Origin: Azospirillum formosense
Lineage (GTDB): Bacteria; Pseudomonadota; Alphaproteobacteria; Azospirillales; Azospirillaceae
Assembly (NCBI RefSeq): GCF_040500525.1
Contig: NZ_CP159404.1
Span: 749,370 to 813,369, forward strand
Length of the DNA: 64,000 nucleotides
Reading direction: 5' to 3'
How positions within the stretch are numbered: the stretch's first letter is position 1; each line of letters starts with the position of its first letter. Below the pieces are notes generated by a model. The model was not told the DNA's origin. It made no database searches and saw only the letters and a list, made by a program, of their open reading frames with translations. Below, in pieces: positions 9,801 to 21,800 of this stretch. Made by a program: the position numbers and the translations under genes.

Positions 9801-12800
9801 GAGCGTCGTCGCGTCGTTGTAGGTCTGGGCGCCGCTGGTCGTCACCGACGTCAGGCTGGTGGAGCCGTCGGCGTCGGTGATCAGGCTGGCGAGCGCCGTC
9901 GTGTCGCCGACCGCCGCGTTGAACCGGGTGGCGCCGCTGCCGTTGATGGCCAGCGCCTGGGCGCCGTTCACCGTTCCGTTGAAGGTCACCGCGCCGCTGC
10001 CGGCGTCGACCGTGGTGGCCCCCGCCAGCGTCGCCGGGCCGGCGACGGTGAAGGCGCCGTTGCCGGTGGCGTAGGTGCCCATCAGGCTGGTTTCCCCGCC
10101 GTAGCTCTGGCCGCCCGCCGTGGTCACGTTGACGAGGCTGGTGTAGCCCGTGCCGGTGGTCAGGCTGGCCAGCGCCGTCGTGCCGCCCACCGCCGCGTTG
10201 AACACCATCGCCCCGGTCGAGGTCGCCGTCAGCGCCTGGGCGCCGTTGACCGTTCCGTTGAAGGTGATCGTGCCGTAGCCCGCGTCCACCGTCGTGGTCC
10301 CGGCCAGCGTCGTCGCACCGTTGAAGGTGATCGGGCTGTTGGCCGAGCTGTAGGTGCCGTTGAGCGTCGTGGTGGCGTTGTGGGTCTGGGCGCCCGTGGT
10401 GGTGACGTTCAGGAGGCTGACCGTGGCGCCGGCGTTGGTGGTCAGGCTCGCCAGGGCCGTGGAGCCGCCCACCGCCGCGTTGAACTGCGCCGTGCCCGTC
10501 CCGGCGATGGTCAGCGCCTGGGCGCCGTTCACCGTCCCGTTGAAGGTCGCCGTACCGGCGTTCACCGTCGTCGCCCCGCCCAGCGTCGCCGCCGCGTTGG
10601 TGGTGAAGGTGCCGCCCGTGTAAGTGCCGTCCAGCGTGACCACGTTGTTGTAGGTCTGCGCCCCCGTCGTCGTCACCGACTTCAAGCTGGTGCTGGTGCT
10701 GTCGGTGGTGAGGCTGGCCAGAGCCGTCGTGCCGCCCACCGTGCCGCCCACCGTGCCGGTGAACGTCGTCGTGCCCTTGTTGTTGATGGCCAGGGCCTGG
10801 GCGCCGTCCACCGTGCCGGCGAACAGCACGCTCGACCCGCCATACACCGTCGTCGCCCCGCCCAGCGTCGCCGCACCGTTGACGGTGAAGGTGTTGCCGG
10901 CGCTGTAGAGCCCGTTCAGCGTCACCGCGTCGTTGTAGGTCTGCACGCCCGTGGTGATCACGTTGCGCAGGCTGGTCGTGCCGCCGGCGTCGGTGGTCAG
11001 GCTCGCCAGAGCCGTCGTGCCGCCCACCGTGCCGGAGAACTGCGTGGCGGCCTTGCTGTTGACCGCCAGGGCGTGAGCACCGTCCACCGTGCCGGCGAAC
11101 AGCACGCTCGACCCGCCGTTGACCGTCGTGTCGCCGGCCAGCGTCGCCGCACCGTTGGCAGTGAAGCTGCCGCCGGTGTAGGTGCCGTCGAGCGTCACCG
11201 CGTCGCTGTAGGTCTGGCCACCCGTCGTCGTCACCGACTTCAGGCTGGTCGTGCCGCCGGCATCCGTGGTCAGGCTGGCGAGAGCCGTCGTGCCGCCCAC
11301 CGTGCCGGAGAACTGCGTGGCGGCCTTGCTGTTGATGACCAGCGCCTGGGCGCCGTCCACCGTGCCGGCGAACAGCACGCTCGAACCGCCGTTGACCGTC
11401 GTGTCGCCAGCCAGCGTCGCCGCACCGTTGACGGTGAAGGCACCGTTGGTGGTGGCGTAGGTGCCGTTCAGCGTGACCGCATCGTTGTAGGTCTGGGCAC
11501 CCGTCGTCGTCACCGACTTCAGGCTGCTGGTGCCGCCGGCGTCGGTGGTCAGGCTGGCGAGCGCCGTCGTGCCGCCCACCGTGCCGGTGAACGTCGTCGT
11601 GCTCTTGTTGTTGACCGCCAGGGCGTAGGCGCCGTCCACCGTGCCGGTGAACAGCACGCTCGACCCGCCGTTGACCGTCGTGTCGCCGGCCAGCGTCACC
11701 GCGCCATTGGCGGTGAAGGCGCCGCCGGCGCTGTAGGTGCCGTTGAGCGTCGTGGCGGCGTTGTGGGTCTGGGCGCCCGTGGTGGTGACGTTCAGGAAGC
11801 TGGTGGTGGCGCCGGCGTCGGTGGTCAGGCTGGCGAGCGCCGTCGTGCCGCCCACCGCCGCGTTGAACTGCGTCGTCCCCGTCCCGGCGATGGTCAGCGC
11901 CTGCGCGCCGTTCACCGTGCCGTTGAAGGTGGCCGTCCCGGCGTTCACCGTCGTCGCGCCGCCCAGCGTCGCTGCCGCGTTGGCGGTGACCGTGCCACCG
12001 GTGTAGGTGCCGTCGAGCGTGACCGCGTCGTTGTAGGTCTGGGCACCCGTCGTCGTCACCGACTTCAGGCTGGTCGTGCCGCCGGCATCCGTGGTCAGGC
12101 TGGCGAGCGCCGTCGTGCCGCCCACCGTGCCGGTGAACGTCGTCGTGCTCTTGCTGTTGACCGCCAGAGCGTAGGGGCCGTCCACCGTGCCGGCGAACAG
12201 CACGCTCGACCCGCCGTTGACCGTTGTGCCGCCGGCCAGCGTCGCCGCACCGTTGGCAGTGAAGGCACCGTTGGTGGTGGCGTAGGTGCCGTTCAGCGTG
12301 ACCGCGTCGTTGTAGGTCTGCGCCCCCGTCGTCGTCACCGACTTCAGGCTGGTCGTGCCGCCGGCGTCGGTGGTCAGGCTGGCGAGCGCCGTCGTGCCGC
12401 CCACCGTGCCGGAGAACTGCGTGGCGGCCTTGCTGTTGACCGCCAGGGCGTAGGCGCCGTCCACCGCACCGGCGAACAGCACCGCCCCGCCGTTCACCGT
12501 CGTCGCGCCGGCCAGCGTGGTCGCCGCGTTGGCGGTAAAGGCCCCGCTGCCGGTGTTGTAGGTGCCGTTGAGCGTCACCGCGTCGTTGTAGGTCTGCGCG
12601 CCGGTGGTCGTCACCGATTTCACGCTGCTGGTGCCGCCGGCGTCGGTGGTCAGGCTGGCGAGCGCCGTCGTGCCGCCCACAGCGCCGTTGAACTGCGCCA
12701 TGCCCTGGTTGTTGACCGCCAGGGCATAGGCGCCGTCCACCGTGTTCATGAAGACAACGCTCGACGTGCCATCCACCGTCGTGTTTCCGGCCAGCGTCAC

Positions 12801-15800
12801 CGCGCCGATGGCCGAGAAGACCGCGCCGGTGGTGTAGGTACCATCCAAGGTCACCGTGCCGCTGTAGGTCTGCCCGCCGGTGGTCGAAACCGACTTCACG
12901 CTGGCCGTCCCGCCGGCGTCGATGGTCAGGCTCGTCAGCGCCGTCGTGCCACCCACGGCGCTGCTGAACTGGGTCGCGCCACTGCTGGTGATCACGAGTG
13001 AGTTGGCCCCGTTCACCGCGCCGCTGAACAAGACGTTTCCGCTGCCCGAGTTCACCGTGGTGCCGCCCGCCAGCGTCGTCGCGCCGGTCACCGTGAAGGC
13101 GCCGTTTCCGGTGGCGTAGGCGCCCTGAAGGCTGGTCGCGCCGGTGTAGGTCTGCGCGCCCGCCGTCGTCACGGCGCGCAGGCCGATGGTCCCCGCAGTG
13201 GCCGACAGATAGGCCAGGTTGCTCGCCGCTCCACCCAGCGTCACACCGCCCTGCGCCGCGTTGAGCGAGGCCCCGTAGCCGCCGCCGTTGAGCGTGCCGG
13301 TCACCGACAGGTCGCCGCCGGTCGCGGTCACCGAGCGGTTGGCGCCCGACAGGGTCAGGTTCCCCGTGACGGTCACCGACTTGCCGGTCAGCGTGCCGCC
13401 CAGCGTGGTGTCGCCGGTGTAGGTCTGTGCCCCCGTGCTGACGACAGTGCCCAGGCCGATGCTGGCGGCCTGCATCGTCACGCTTGCCCGGGTGGCGTCC
13501 GGACCGGTGCTGCTCACCGTCTTGGTCAGGGAAATCGCGCCCCCCGTGGACACCAGGGAGATGGCGCCGCTGCCTCCGGCGACGATGCCGGTGGTGGCGT
13601 TGCCGTCGCTGATGGCGCCGGTGGCGGTGACGGAGATGTCGCCGTTGAAGGTGGACAGATTGCCCAGGGTGAAGCTGGCGCCGGACAGATAGATTCCGCC
13701 CGTCCCTCCCACCATCGCCGAGACGTTGGCGATGGTGCTGTTGAAGGCGGTGGTGCTGGTCCCGATCCCGGTTCCGGAGATCAGGTTCAGCGCGCCGCCC
13801 GTCAGACTCGTGCCGTTGCCGGTCAGCAGGCTGCCGGCCGCCGCCGACAGGGTAATGGTCCCGGTCGGTCCCGCGTTGACCGTGCCGACCGTCAGATCGC
13901 CCGACGTCACAATCAGGCCGACCGTGCCGACGCCGGTGACCGACGTCGCGGTCATGCCGGTGGTGCTGGTGGCGGTGACGGTGCCATTGGCGCCGAGGGT
14001 CGCCGCCGTCAGCGTGCCGGTGTTGTTGACGGTCAGGCTCTTGCCGGAACCGGTCAGGCTGGCGTCGATGGTGCCGACGGTGGTGTTGAGGGTGGTGTTG
14101 CCGCCGTTGGAGCCGCTGACGAAGATCAGCGAGCCGGCGGTGATCGACAGCGTCCGCGGCGACGCACCCGCGGCCACCACGTCGGTGGCGCCCTTGAGCG
14201 TCAGCGCGCCCGTGCCGAGGTTGATCGCCGTCGTCGGCAGGGTCAGCACCCCGCCGGACTGCAGCAGCAGGTTGCCGCTGGTCATCGACAGGCCGGCGCT
14301 GGCGTTCAGGTTCCCCGCCGTGCGGATGTAGGCGGAGCCGCCCGCCCCGAGGGTGACGAGGTTGTTGGTCAGCGTCAGCGCGGCGCTGTTGATGTTGTCG
14401 ATCGAGATGACCGGCGTGGTGCCGGTGGCGGTCAGGCCGGTCAGGCTCGACACGTTCATCTTGATCGGCGTGCCGGCGCCGGTGGCGTTGTCGGTGACCA
14501 CGCCGATGCTGCCGCCGGTGGCGGTCAGGCTGGCCGAGTGGCCGGTCACATGGGTGCCGCTGCCGCTGCCCAGGATGGAGCCGGCGGCGGTCAGCGCGAC
14601 CGCTCCGCTGGTGGTGTTCGCCGACACCGTCTGGACCGTCATCGTGCCGGCCGACGCGATGGTGACCGAGCCGTTGGAGGCGGTGGCCGAGGCGACGGCG
14701 ACGCCGGCGACGGTGTCGTCGGTCACATAGACGCTGCCGTTGGCGCTCGCCAGGGTCAGGCTGGGGGTGGTGGTCTGGACCGAACGGCTGGAGGTGCCGA
14801 CGCCCTTGCCGCCGGTCAGCGAGACCGAGCCGCCGACGATCCGCGTCTCGGCGAGGCCGTCGTCATACACCCCGCCCCCGGCGGAGCTGAGCGTGACCGC
14901 CCCGCTGCCGGCGTTGATGCTGCCGGCGATGATGTCGGCGTCCAAAGCGGTGGAGGAGATCGTGACCGCCCCGCCGCCGGTGCTGGCGCTGACCACCTGG
15001 AGGCGGTCGCCGGCCAGCACGTCGATCTTGCCGCCGGTCGTCGCCGCGTAGGCGAGCGCGGTGGCGCCGGTCGTGCTCAGGTAGATGTCGCCCGAGCCGC
15101 CGTTCACCTGCACCTGGGCTCCGCCCACGCCGACGCGGGCGGAAGAGGTGCCGATGCCGCCGGCGCCGTTCAGCGCGACGGTCTTGCCGGTGACCGCGGA
15201 GCCGCCGTTGGCGGCCAGGATCTTGCCGCCGTTGCCGGTGGCGCTCAGCGTGACCGAGCCGTTGTTGGCGCCCGCCGTCACCGTGCCGGCGGTGATGGAA
15301 CCGTTGGTCGAGGTCACGGCGATGCTGTTGCCCGCCGCGTCGGTGGCGATGGCGACGTTGGTCAGCGTGATGTTGCCGCTGCCCGTCACCACCACCGGGC
15401 CGTTGTTGACGGCGGCGCTCAACCCGCCGGTCAGCGAACCGGCGATGTCGAGATAGACACCGCCCGCGCCCGTGACGTTGGTGGTCAGCGCCCCGGTGCT
15501 GGACGTCGAGACCTTGAACGCCGAGTCCGCCGTGCCGATGCCGGCCCCCGCCGTCAGCGTGGCGCTGCCGCTGCCGAGGCTCAGGCTGGAGCCGCCGCTG
15601 AGGATCCGGCCGGCCGTCGCCGTCAGGGTCAGCGCCTTGCTGCTGTCGTAGGAGAGGTTCGAGACGGTCAGGTCGCCGGTCGCCGCGATCACCGTCAGGG
15701 CGCCGCCCGTGGTGATCGAGCTGAGGTTCAGCCCCGCCGCGTTCTTCACGAACAGGCCGCCGGAGCCGCTGCTGGCGGTCAGGCTGGACACGTTCATGCC

Positions 15801-18800
15801 CAGCGCCGTGGCGGCGCTGCCGATGGCGCTGCTGTTGCCCTGCTCGTTGACCTTCGGGTGGGCGTCGAGCTTCAGGGAGCCCGCGGTGATGGTGGAGCTG
15901 TTGTTCACCGCCGTGATGTTGCCGGCGGTCGCGCTGTTGCCCGTGGCGGTCAGGCTGACCGTGCTGGAGGTGCCCGTGTCCACCGTGCCGATGGCGATGG
16001 CCCCCGGCGCCTTGAAGGTGAAGTCCAGGCCGGTGCTGTCGGTCAGCGTGGTGAAGGTGGTGGTGCCGCTGCTGTCCGTGACGTTCCAGTTCAGATTGGT
16101 CGCCGTCAGGCTCATCGTGCCGGAGGTGGTGGTGCCGGTGGACGGCGTGCGGTCGATGGTCAGCTTGGCGAGGTCGAGCGTGTCGGCAATTTTGAAGGTG
16201 CCGGGCGTCTTGATCGTCAGGTCGGTCGTCGCGACGTTGAGCGTGGAGCCCGTGTCGGCGATGGCACCCTTGATCGCGGACAGCTCAACGCTGCCGCCGG
16301 ACACCAGATTGCCGCTGTTGGCGCGGATGTTGCCGTCGTGGCTGGTCAGCGACACCTTGCCGGTCGTGGTGATCGTGCCGGCGGTCAGAAGGTTGGTTCC
16401 CGAGGAGCCGGTGGACAGCGTGATGGCGCCGCCACCGGTGCTCACCACCGATTGGGCGATCAGGCTCTTGCCTTCGGACACAGCGATGCTGCCGGCGGCG
16501 CTGGCGGTCAGCGTGGTGCTGGTGGAATAGGCCTGCGTCGAAATGGCGCTGACGTTGCCGATGGATCCGGTCGCCGTCAGGTTCACCAGATTGCTGCCGC
16601 TGATCGTACCGCTGAGGATCGAGCCGCCCTGGTTGTCGATGTACGCGTTGGCGCCGTTCATGGAGATCGTGCCGAGCGCGATGTCGCCGGTGGAGTTGGT
16701 CAGGTCCAGCGCGCCGCCCATCATCATGGAGTCGATGACCGTCGGGCCGTGCAGTCTGATCACGGCGCCGTTGTTGGCGGACACCATCAGGTTGCCGGTG
16801 GTGATCCCGATGAACTGGCCGCCGGTGCTGCCGACCGCACCGGAACTGGCGCTCAGCTCCGTGACGGCGGCGTTGATCTTGAGGACCGAGTGGCCGACCC
16901 CGATGATGCCGGGGGCGGCGACCAGGGCGATCGTGCCGGTCTTGCCGACGTCCAGGCCGCCGATGACCAACTGGCGGTGGGTGTTGAACGTGAAGCGCAC
17001 GCCACTGGCATCGTTCAGCGTGGACAGAACGGTCTGGAGGGCGTTTTCGGCGCCGTTCAGAGCAATGGCCGAGCCCGACGTGCCGACCGAGTTCAGGCTG
17101 TAGGTGCGGTTGTTGATGCTGGACGAGGTGCTGTTGATCTTGAGCGTGCCGATCCGGGTGTCGGATTCGACGTAGAGATCGCCCTTCACGTTGAAGGTCG
17201 CGGACGACGCCGACAGATGGATGTTGTTGCTGGCGGAGCCGACGGCGGCGGCGCTGCTCAGGGTCGCGGTGCCCGCGGTGATACGGTTGGCCGGGTTGCC
17301 CGCGGTCGCCGAGGCGGCGCCGGTGATGGCGCCTGCGCTGGTCAGATTGACGGTGCCCCAGTTCTGCACGTTGAGCGTGCCGATGGACAGCGCGTGCTGG
17401 GTGTCCAGCGTGAAGGCGAGACCGGTGGTGTCGGTCAGCTGGCTCAGCGTCGTGGTGGTGCCGTCGTCCGTCAAGGTGAAGACGAGCTGCGGCGCGGTGA
17501 TCTGGTAGGTGCCGGCGCCGGTCGTCCGCGAGCTGGTCAGCGACAGCGCGGTCAGGTCCTTGCCGTTGTCCACGAAGGCGTCGGTCGCCGTGGTCAGCGC
17601 CAGCGTGTCGGCCATCGTCGCGATGTGGTTGGAGGACGATCCCGCCTGACCGATGCCGCCGGTCGCGGTGAGGGCGACCGTGCCGGCGGTCACCATCGAG
17701 CTGCCGTTGCTGAGGATGTTCTTGCCGGTACCGGTGGTCTCGATGGCCACGCTGCGGGCGAGGCCGCCGTTGATCGTCCCCAGGGTGACGCTGTTGTCGC
17801 TCTTGAAGGAGAAGTCGAGGCCGCTGGCGTCGACGACGCTGCCGAGCGTGTACTGGCTGCCGGTGTTGGTGTCGGTCAGCGCGAAGGTCAGCCCCTCCGA
17901 CCGGATGTCGTAGGCGTTCTGCGTGCCGGAGGACGCGTGCCGGACATCCAGGTTGAGGGTGTGCAGGTCGGCGCTGTTCGTCAGATAGACGTTGCGCCCG
18001 GCGATCACCTCCAGGGTCCGCGTCTCGGTCAGCAGGGGCGTGCCGGACGCCCCGATGGAGCCGCCTTCCACCGTCAGCTTCACCTTGTCCGCGCTCAGCG
18101 GCTTGGTTCCGGACTGGAGGAGCGACCCGTTGTTGGTCACCTTGATGTCCGCCGAATAGCCGGCCTTCACATCCTTCAGCGTCAGGGAGCCGGAGTTGCT
18201 GAGCGTCAGCGACCCCGTCAGATCGGCCGACAGGGTGCCGACCTGGGTGGTGAAGTAGGAGCCGCTGCCGTTGGCGTGGCCGACGCTGGTCGCCTTCAGC
18301 GCCAGGCTGCCCGCGGTGATCGCGGCGCCGCTGCTGTTCGAGGCGTTGATGGCGGACGTGCCGGCGTTGGCCGTCAGATCGACGGTGCCGCTGTTCCCGA
18401 CGTCGATCTTGACGATCTGCAGGGCCTTGTCATTGCTGATGTTCAGCTTCAGTCCGCTCTGGGTGACGTTCGTCACCGTCAGGCCTTCCTGCGTCGTCGC
18501 GTCGCTGAAGGTGGCGGTCAGGCCGGTCGAGCTGATGACGTAGGAGTTGGCGCCGCCACCGGCCTTGTTGTGCCGGAGGTCCAGCGTCAGATCGGTCAGG
18601 GTTGTGCTGTTGCTGACCAGCACGTTGCCAGCCGACGCGACGGCCAGCTTCTTCGTGTTGGTCATCACCGTGCCGTAACCGCCGACGTTTCCGTTGTACC
18701 CTGTGGCGGTCAGCGACACCGAACCCGCCGTGATCGTCCCGACGCCATTGATGGAAGGCCCAGCGGTGGCCCCGGTCGCCGAACCGGTGGAAATCAGCGT

Positions 18801-21800
18801 CACCGACCCGGTCGAGTTGCTTCCGGCCGTAATGCCGTTGACCATGATGCTGCGGTCCACGCTGTAGCGCAGATCCATGCTTTGGCCGTTCGGCGTGGAG
18901 AGCGTCAGCATTTGATAGCCGGTCGCGTCAATGACCGTGAAGCTGCGGCCGGTGCCGAGATTGTCGAACTGGTAGGTGCCGGTGCTGGTGGTCGACTTGT
19001 TGGTGACCGTCACGTCCAGCGCGGTCAGAGCGGTATTGCTGTTGTTGATGTAGAGGTTGCCGTTGCTCACCAGGGTCAGCGACGAGGCGGCGGTCTTCAC
19101 CGCCCGCGTGCTGGTGCCGATGGAACCGCCGTTGGTCCCTGTGCCGTTGGCCGACAGCGTGACGGCGGACGCCGTGATGGTTCCTGCTCCCACCATAGTG
19201 ATCGTCGAGTTCTCTCCGCCGCCCGCGGTGGTCAGGCTGACCGACCCGCCGGCGGCGGAGATGTTGTTAACCTCGATTTTCTTCATGCCGGTGAAGCTGA
19301 AGTTGCTGTTTTGGGCACTAGCGATGTCGATGCCGAACTTTGTGCCGTTGTCGACCAGCGTATAGATCTGGGCACCGGTGCTGCCGATGGAGAAGGTGCT
19401 CTCGGTCGTGGTGGCGTTCGTGCTGGTGATGGCCAGTCTGTTGAAGGCACGCCCGTTGTTGTCGACGTGGATGTTGCGCCCGGCGGTCACCGACAGGTCG
19501 CCGGTGTCGAGGTTGATGGCTCCATAGAGCGTCGAATCGCCGATGGAGGAGCCGGTCCCCGCCTCCAGCGAGACCTTGCCGGCGGTGATCTTGCTGCCGT
19601 TGCCGGTGTTGGTGACGCCGTTGGACGAGACGATGGCGACGCTGCCGCCTGCTCCGACGTTGACGGTGCCGACCTTGACCGAGCGCGACGAGTTGAAGGC
19701 GAAGTTCAGCGGCGTGGTGCTGGTGACGGTCTGGATCGTGGACTGCGACGAGCTGTCCGACAGGGTGAAGACCTGCCCGGTGATCGTGCTGATCCCGATG
19801 GTGCCGCCGGAGTAGGAGCCGCGCGTCAGCGTCAGGTCGGTCAGCGCCATCGTGTTGGTGACGCCGATGGACCCGCCCGTCGTGATCGACAGGTTCGCCG
19901 TCGACAGATTCAGCGCGTTGGTGCCGCCGACGCTCCCGCCGGCGTTCAGGATCACCTTGCCGGCGGCGATGACGGTCGTGTTGTCGGAATCGTCCTGGAT
20001 GCTGCCGCTGCTGTTCGTCAGCGAGACCGTTCCGGTGCCGTTGTTGGCGTTGACCGACCCGACGGTCATGACGCTGTTGGACTTCGTGACGGTGATGTCG
20101 CCGCCGGCCGTCAGGCTGCCCAGCGCGGTCGGGCCGGTGCCCAAGCCCAGCCAGATCGATCCCCCGGCGGTGGCCACGACCGTACCGGCCTGCGCGCTCA
20201 CCGCCTTGTCCGACGATCCGATGTTCTTGCCGGCGGTGAGGGTCACCGTTCCGGTGTCGCTGGCGCGCAGGCCGCCGCTGTTCGGGTTCAGGATCGACCC
20301 GTGGGTCGCCGTCACCGTGATGTCGCTGCTGGCGCTGGACGAGAAGTTGGAGCCGAAGGCGATGTCGCCCCAGGTCGCCGTCACCACGATGGGGTTGTTG
20401 GCGGCGCTGAAGAAGCGGCTGCCCAGCGTGATGAGATTCTTATGGTTGTCGACGCCCGTCGAGGTCGGCAGGGTGACGTAGATGCCGCCGTCCGACGCGC
20501 TGGCGTTCAGGACCGGGGTGACGATGTCCAGATATTCCGTGCCCGTGGCGCTGCCGATCGCCTTGCTGGCCTTCAGGTTGACCGACCCGGCCAGCACCAC
20601 CGTGGTCTTCGACCCGTCGTCCAGGATCGACCCGTTCGTCGTCTCGGCGTTGAAGATGCTGTAGATTTCGCTGGGCGAAGGCGTGCCGTTGTCGGGAAGG
20701 ACGCCGTTCTTGTAGGTCAGATCGACCCGGCCCAGCCGGATGTCGCGGTCGCCCTTGAAGGAGAAGATCTGGCCGGTGGTGTCGACCAGCGTGCGCAGCA
20801 GATAGCCGTTGGTGGCGTCATCGGTCAGGTCGAAGGCGAAGTTCGGCGCGGTGATCGAGTAGCTGTTCACCACCGTCGTGTCCGCATGGGTGCTGGTGAC
20901 GGTCAGTTCCGCCATGTCGGACAGGTTGGTGACGTGCAGGTCGCCGCCGGTGGTCAGCGTCAGCTTCGTGGCGTTGAGCGCCAGCGGGGCGTTAGCGTCG
21001 CCCAGGCTGCCCGCCACGGCGCTCAGCGTCACGGCGTCGGCGTTGATCCGCGTGTTCAGGCTGCCGTCGTCGCGGATGTGGCCGGCGGTGGAGGTCAGCG
21101 TGACCGTGCCGCCCACCCCGACCGTGGCCAGATCGCCGACGATCAGATTGGCGTCGCTGTTGAAGCTGAGGGTTTTCAGCTTCGGGCTGCCGATCGCCTC
21201 CAGGATGGTCGAGGTGCCGTTGTCGTTGACCTCGAAATTGAAATACTCGGAGGTGAGTTGGAGCGCGTTGCCGTTCCCGTTGACATGACGGTTGGTGATC
21301 GCCAGGCCGGTCAGGATCACGCCGCTGTTGTCGAGGTACAGATCCCCGACGTTGCTCAACGTCAGCGACCCCGTCGAGGTGCGCAGATGGGTGCCGAGGC
21401 TCCCGATGGCGCCGTCCGTGCTCAGGCTGATGGCGCCGGCCGACAGCCGGTTGCTGGCGTCCTTGCCCAGGATGGCGCCGCCGGCCGCCGTCACGGAGAT
21501 CGCGCCGGAGTTCGACGCCTTGATCGTTCCCAGCGTGGCGCCGCCGCCGGTGACGGTGAGCGAGACCGACGTGCCGGTGGAGGTGATGCTGTCCACGGTC
21601 ACGGCGCCGGTCTGCATGACCGTGACGTTGCCCGCGTCGTTGGTGACCGTCAGCCGCTTCGCCGCGGTGTTCACCATCACGGTGGAGGTGCTGCCCCCGG
21701 CGGCGAGGGTGACGTTGTCGCCGGTGATCGTGCCGGACAGGGCGGTGATGCTGCCGTTGGCGGTCGTCAGGGTGACGTTGCCGTTGGCCCCGGCATTGAC

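Noticed and set aside
6852..13001. A 2,049-codon plus-strand frame across the tpsA repeats
   Set aside because: It repeats in step with the tpsA 92-residue units and has shadow-type composition; no start signal or domain supports it.
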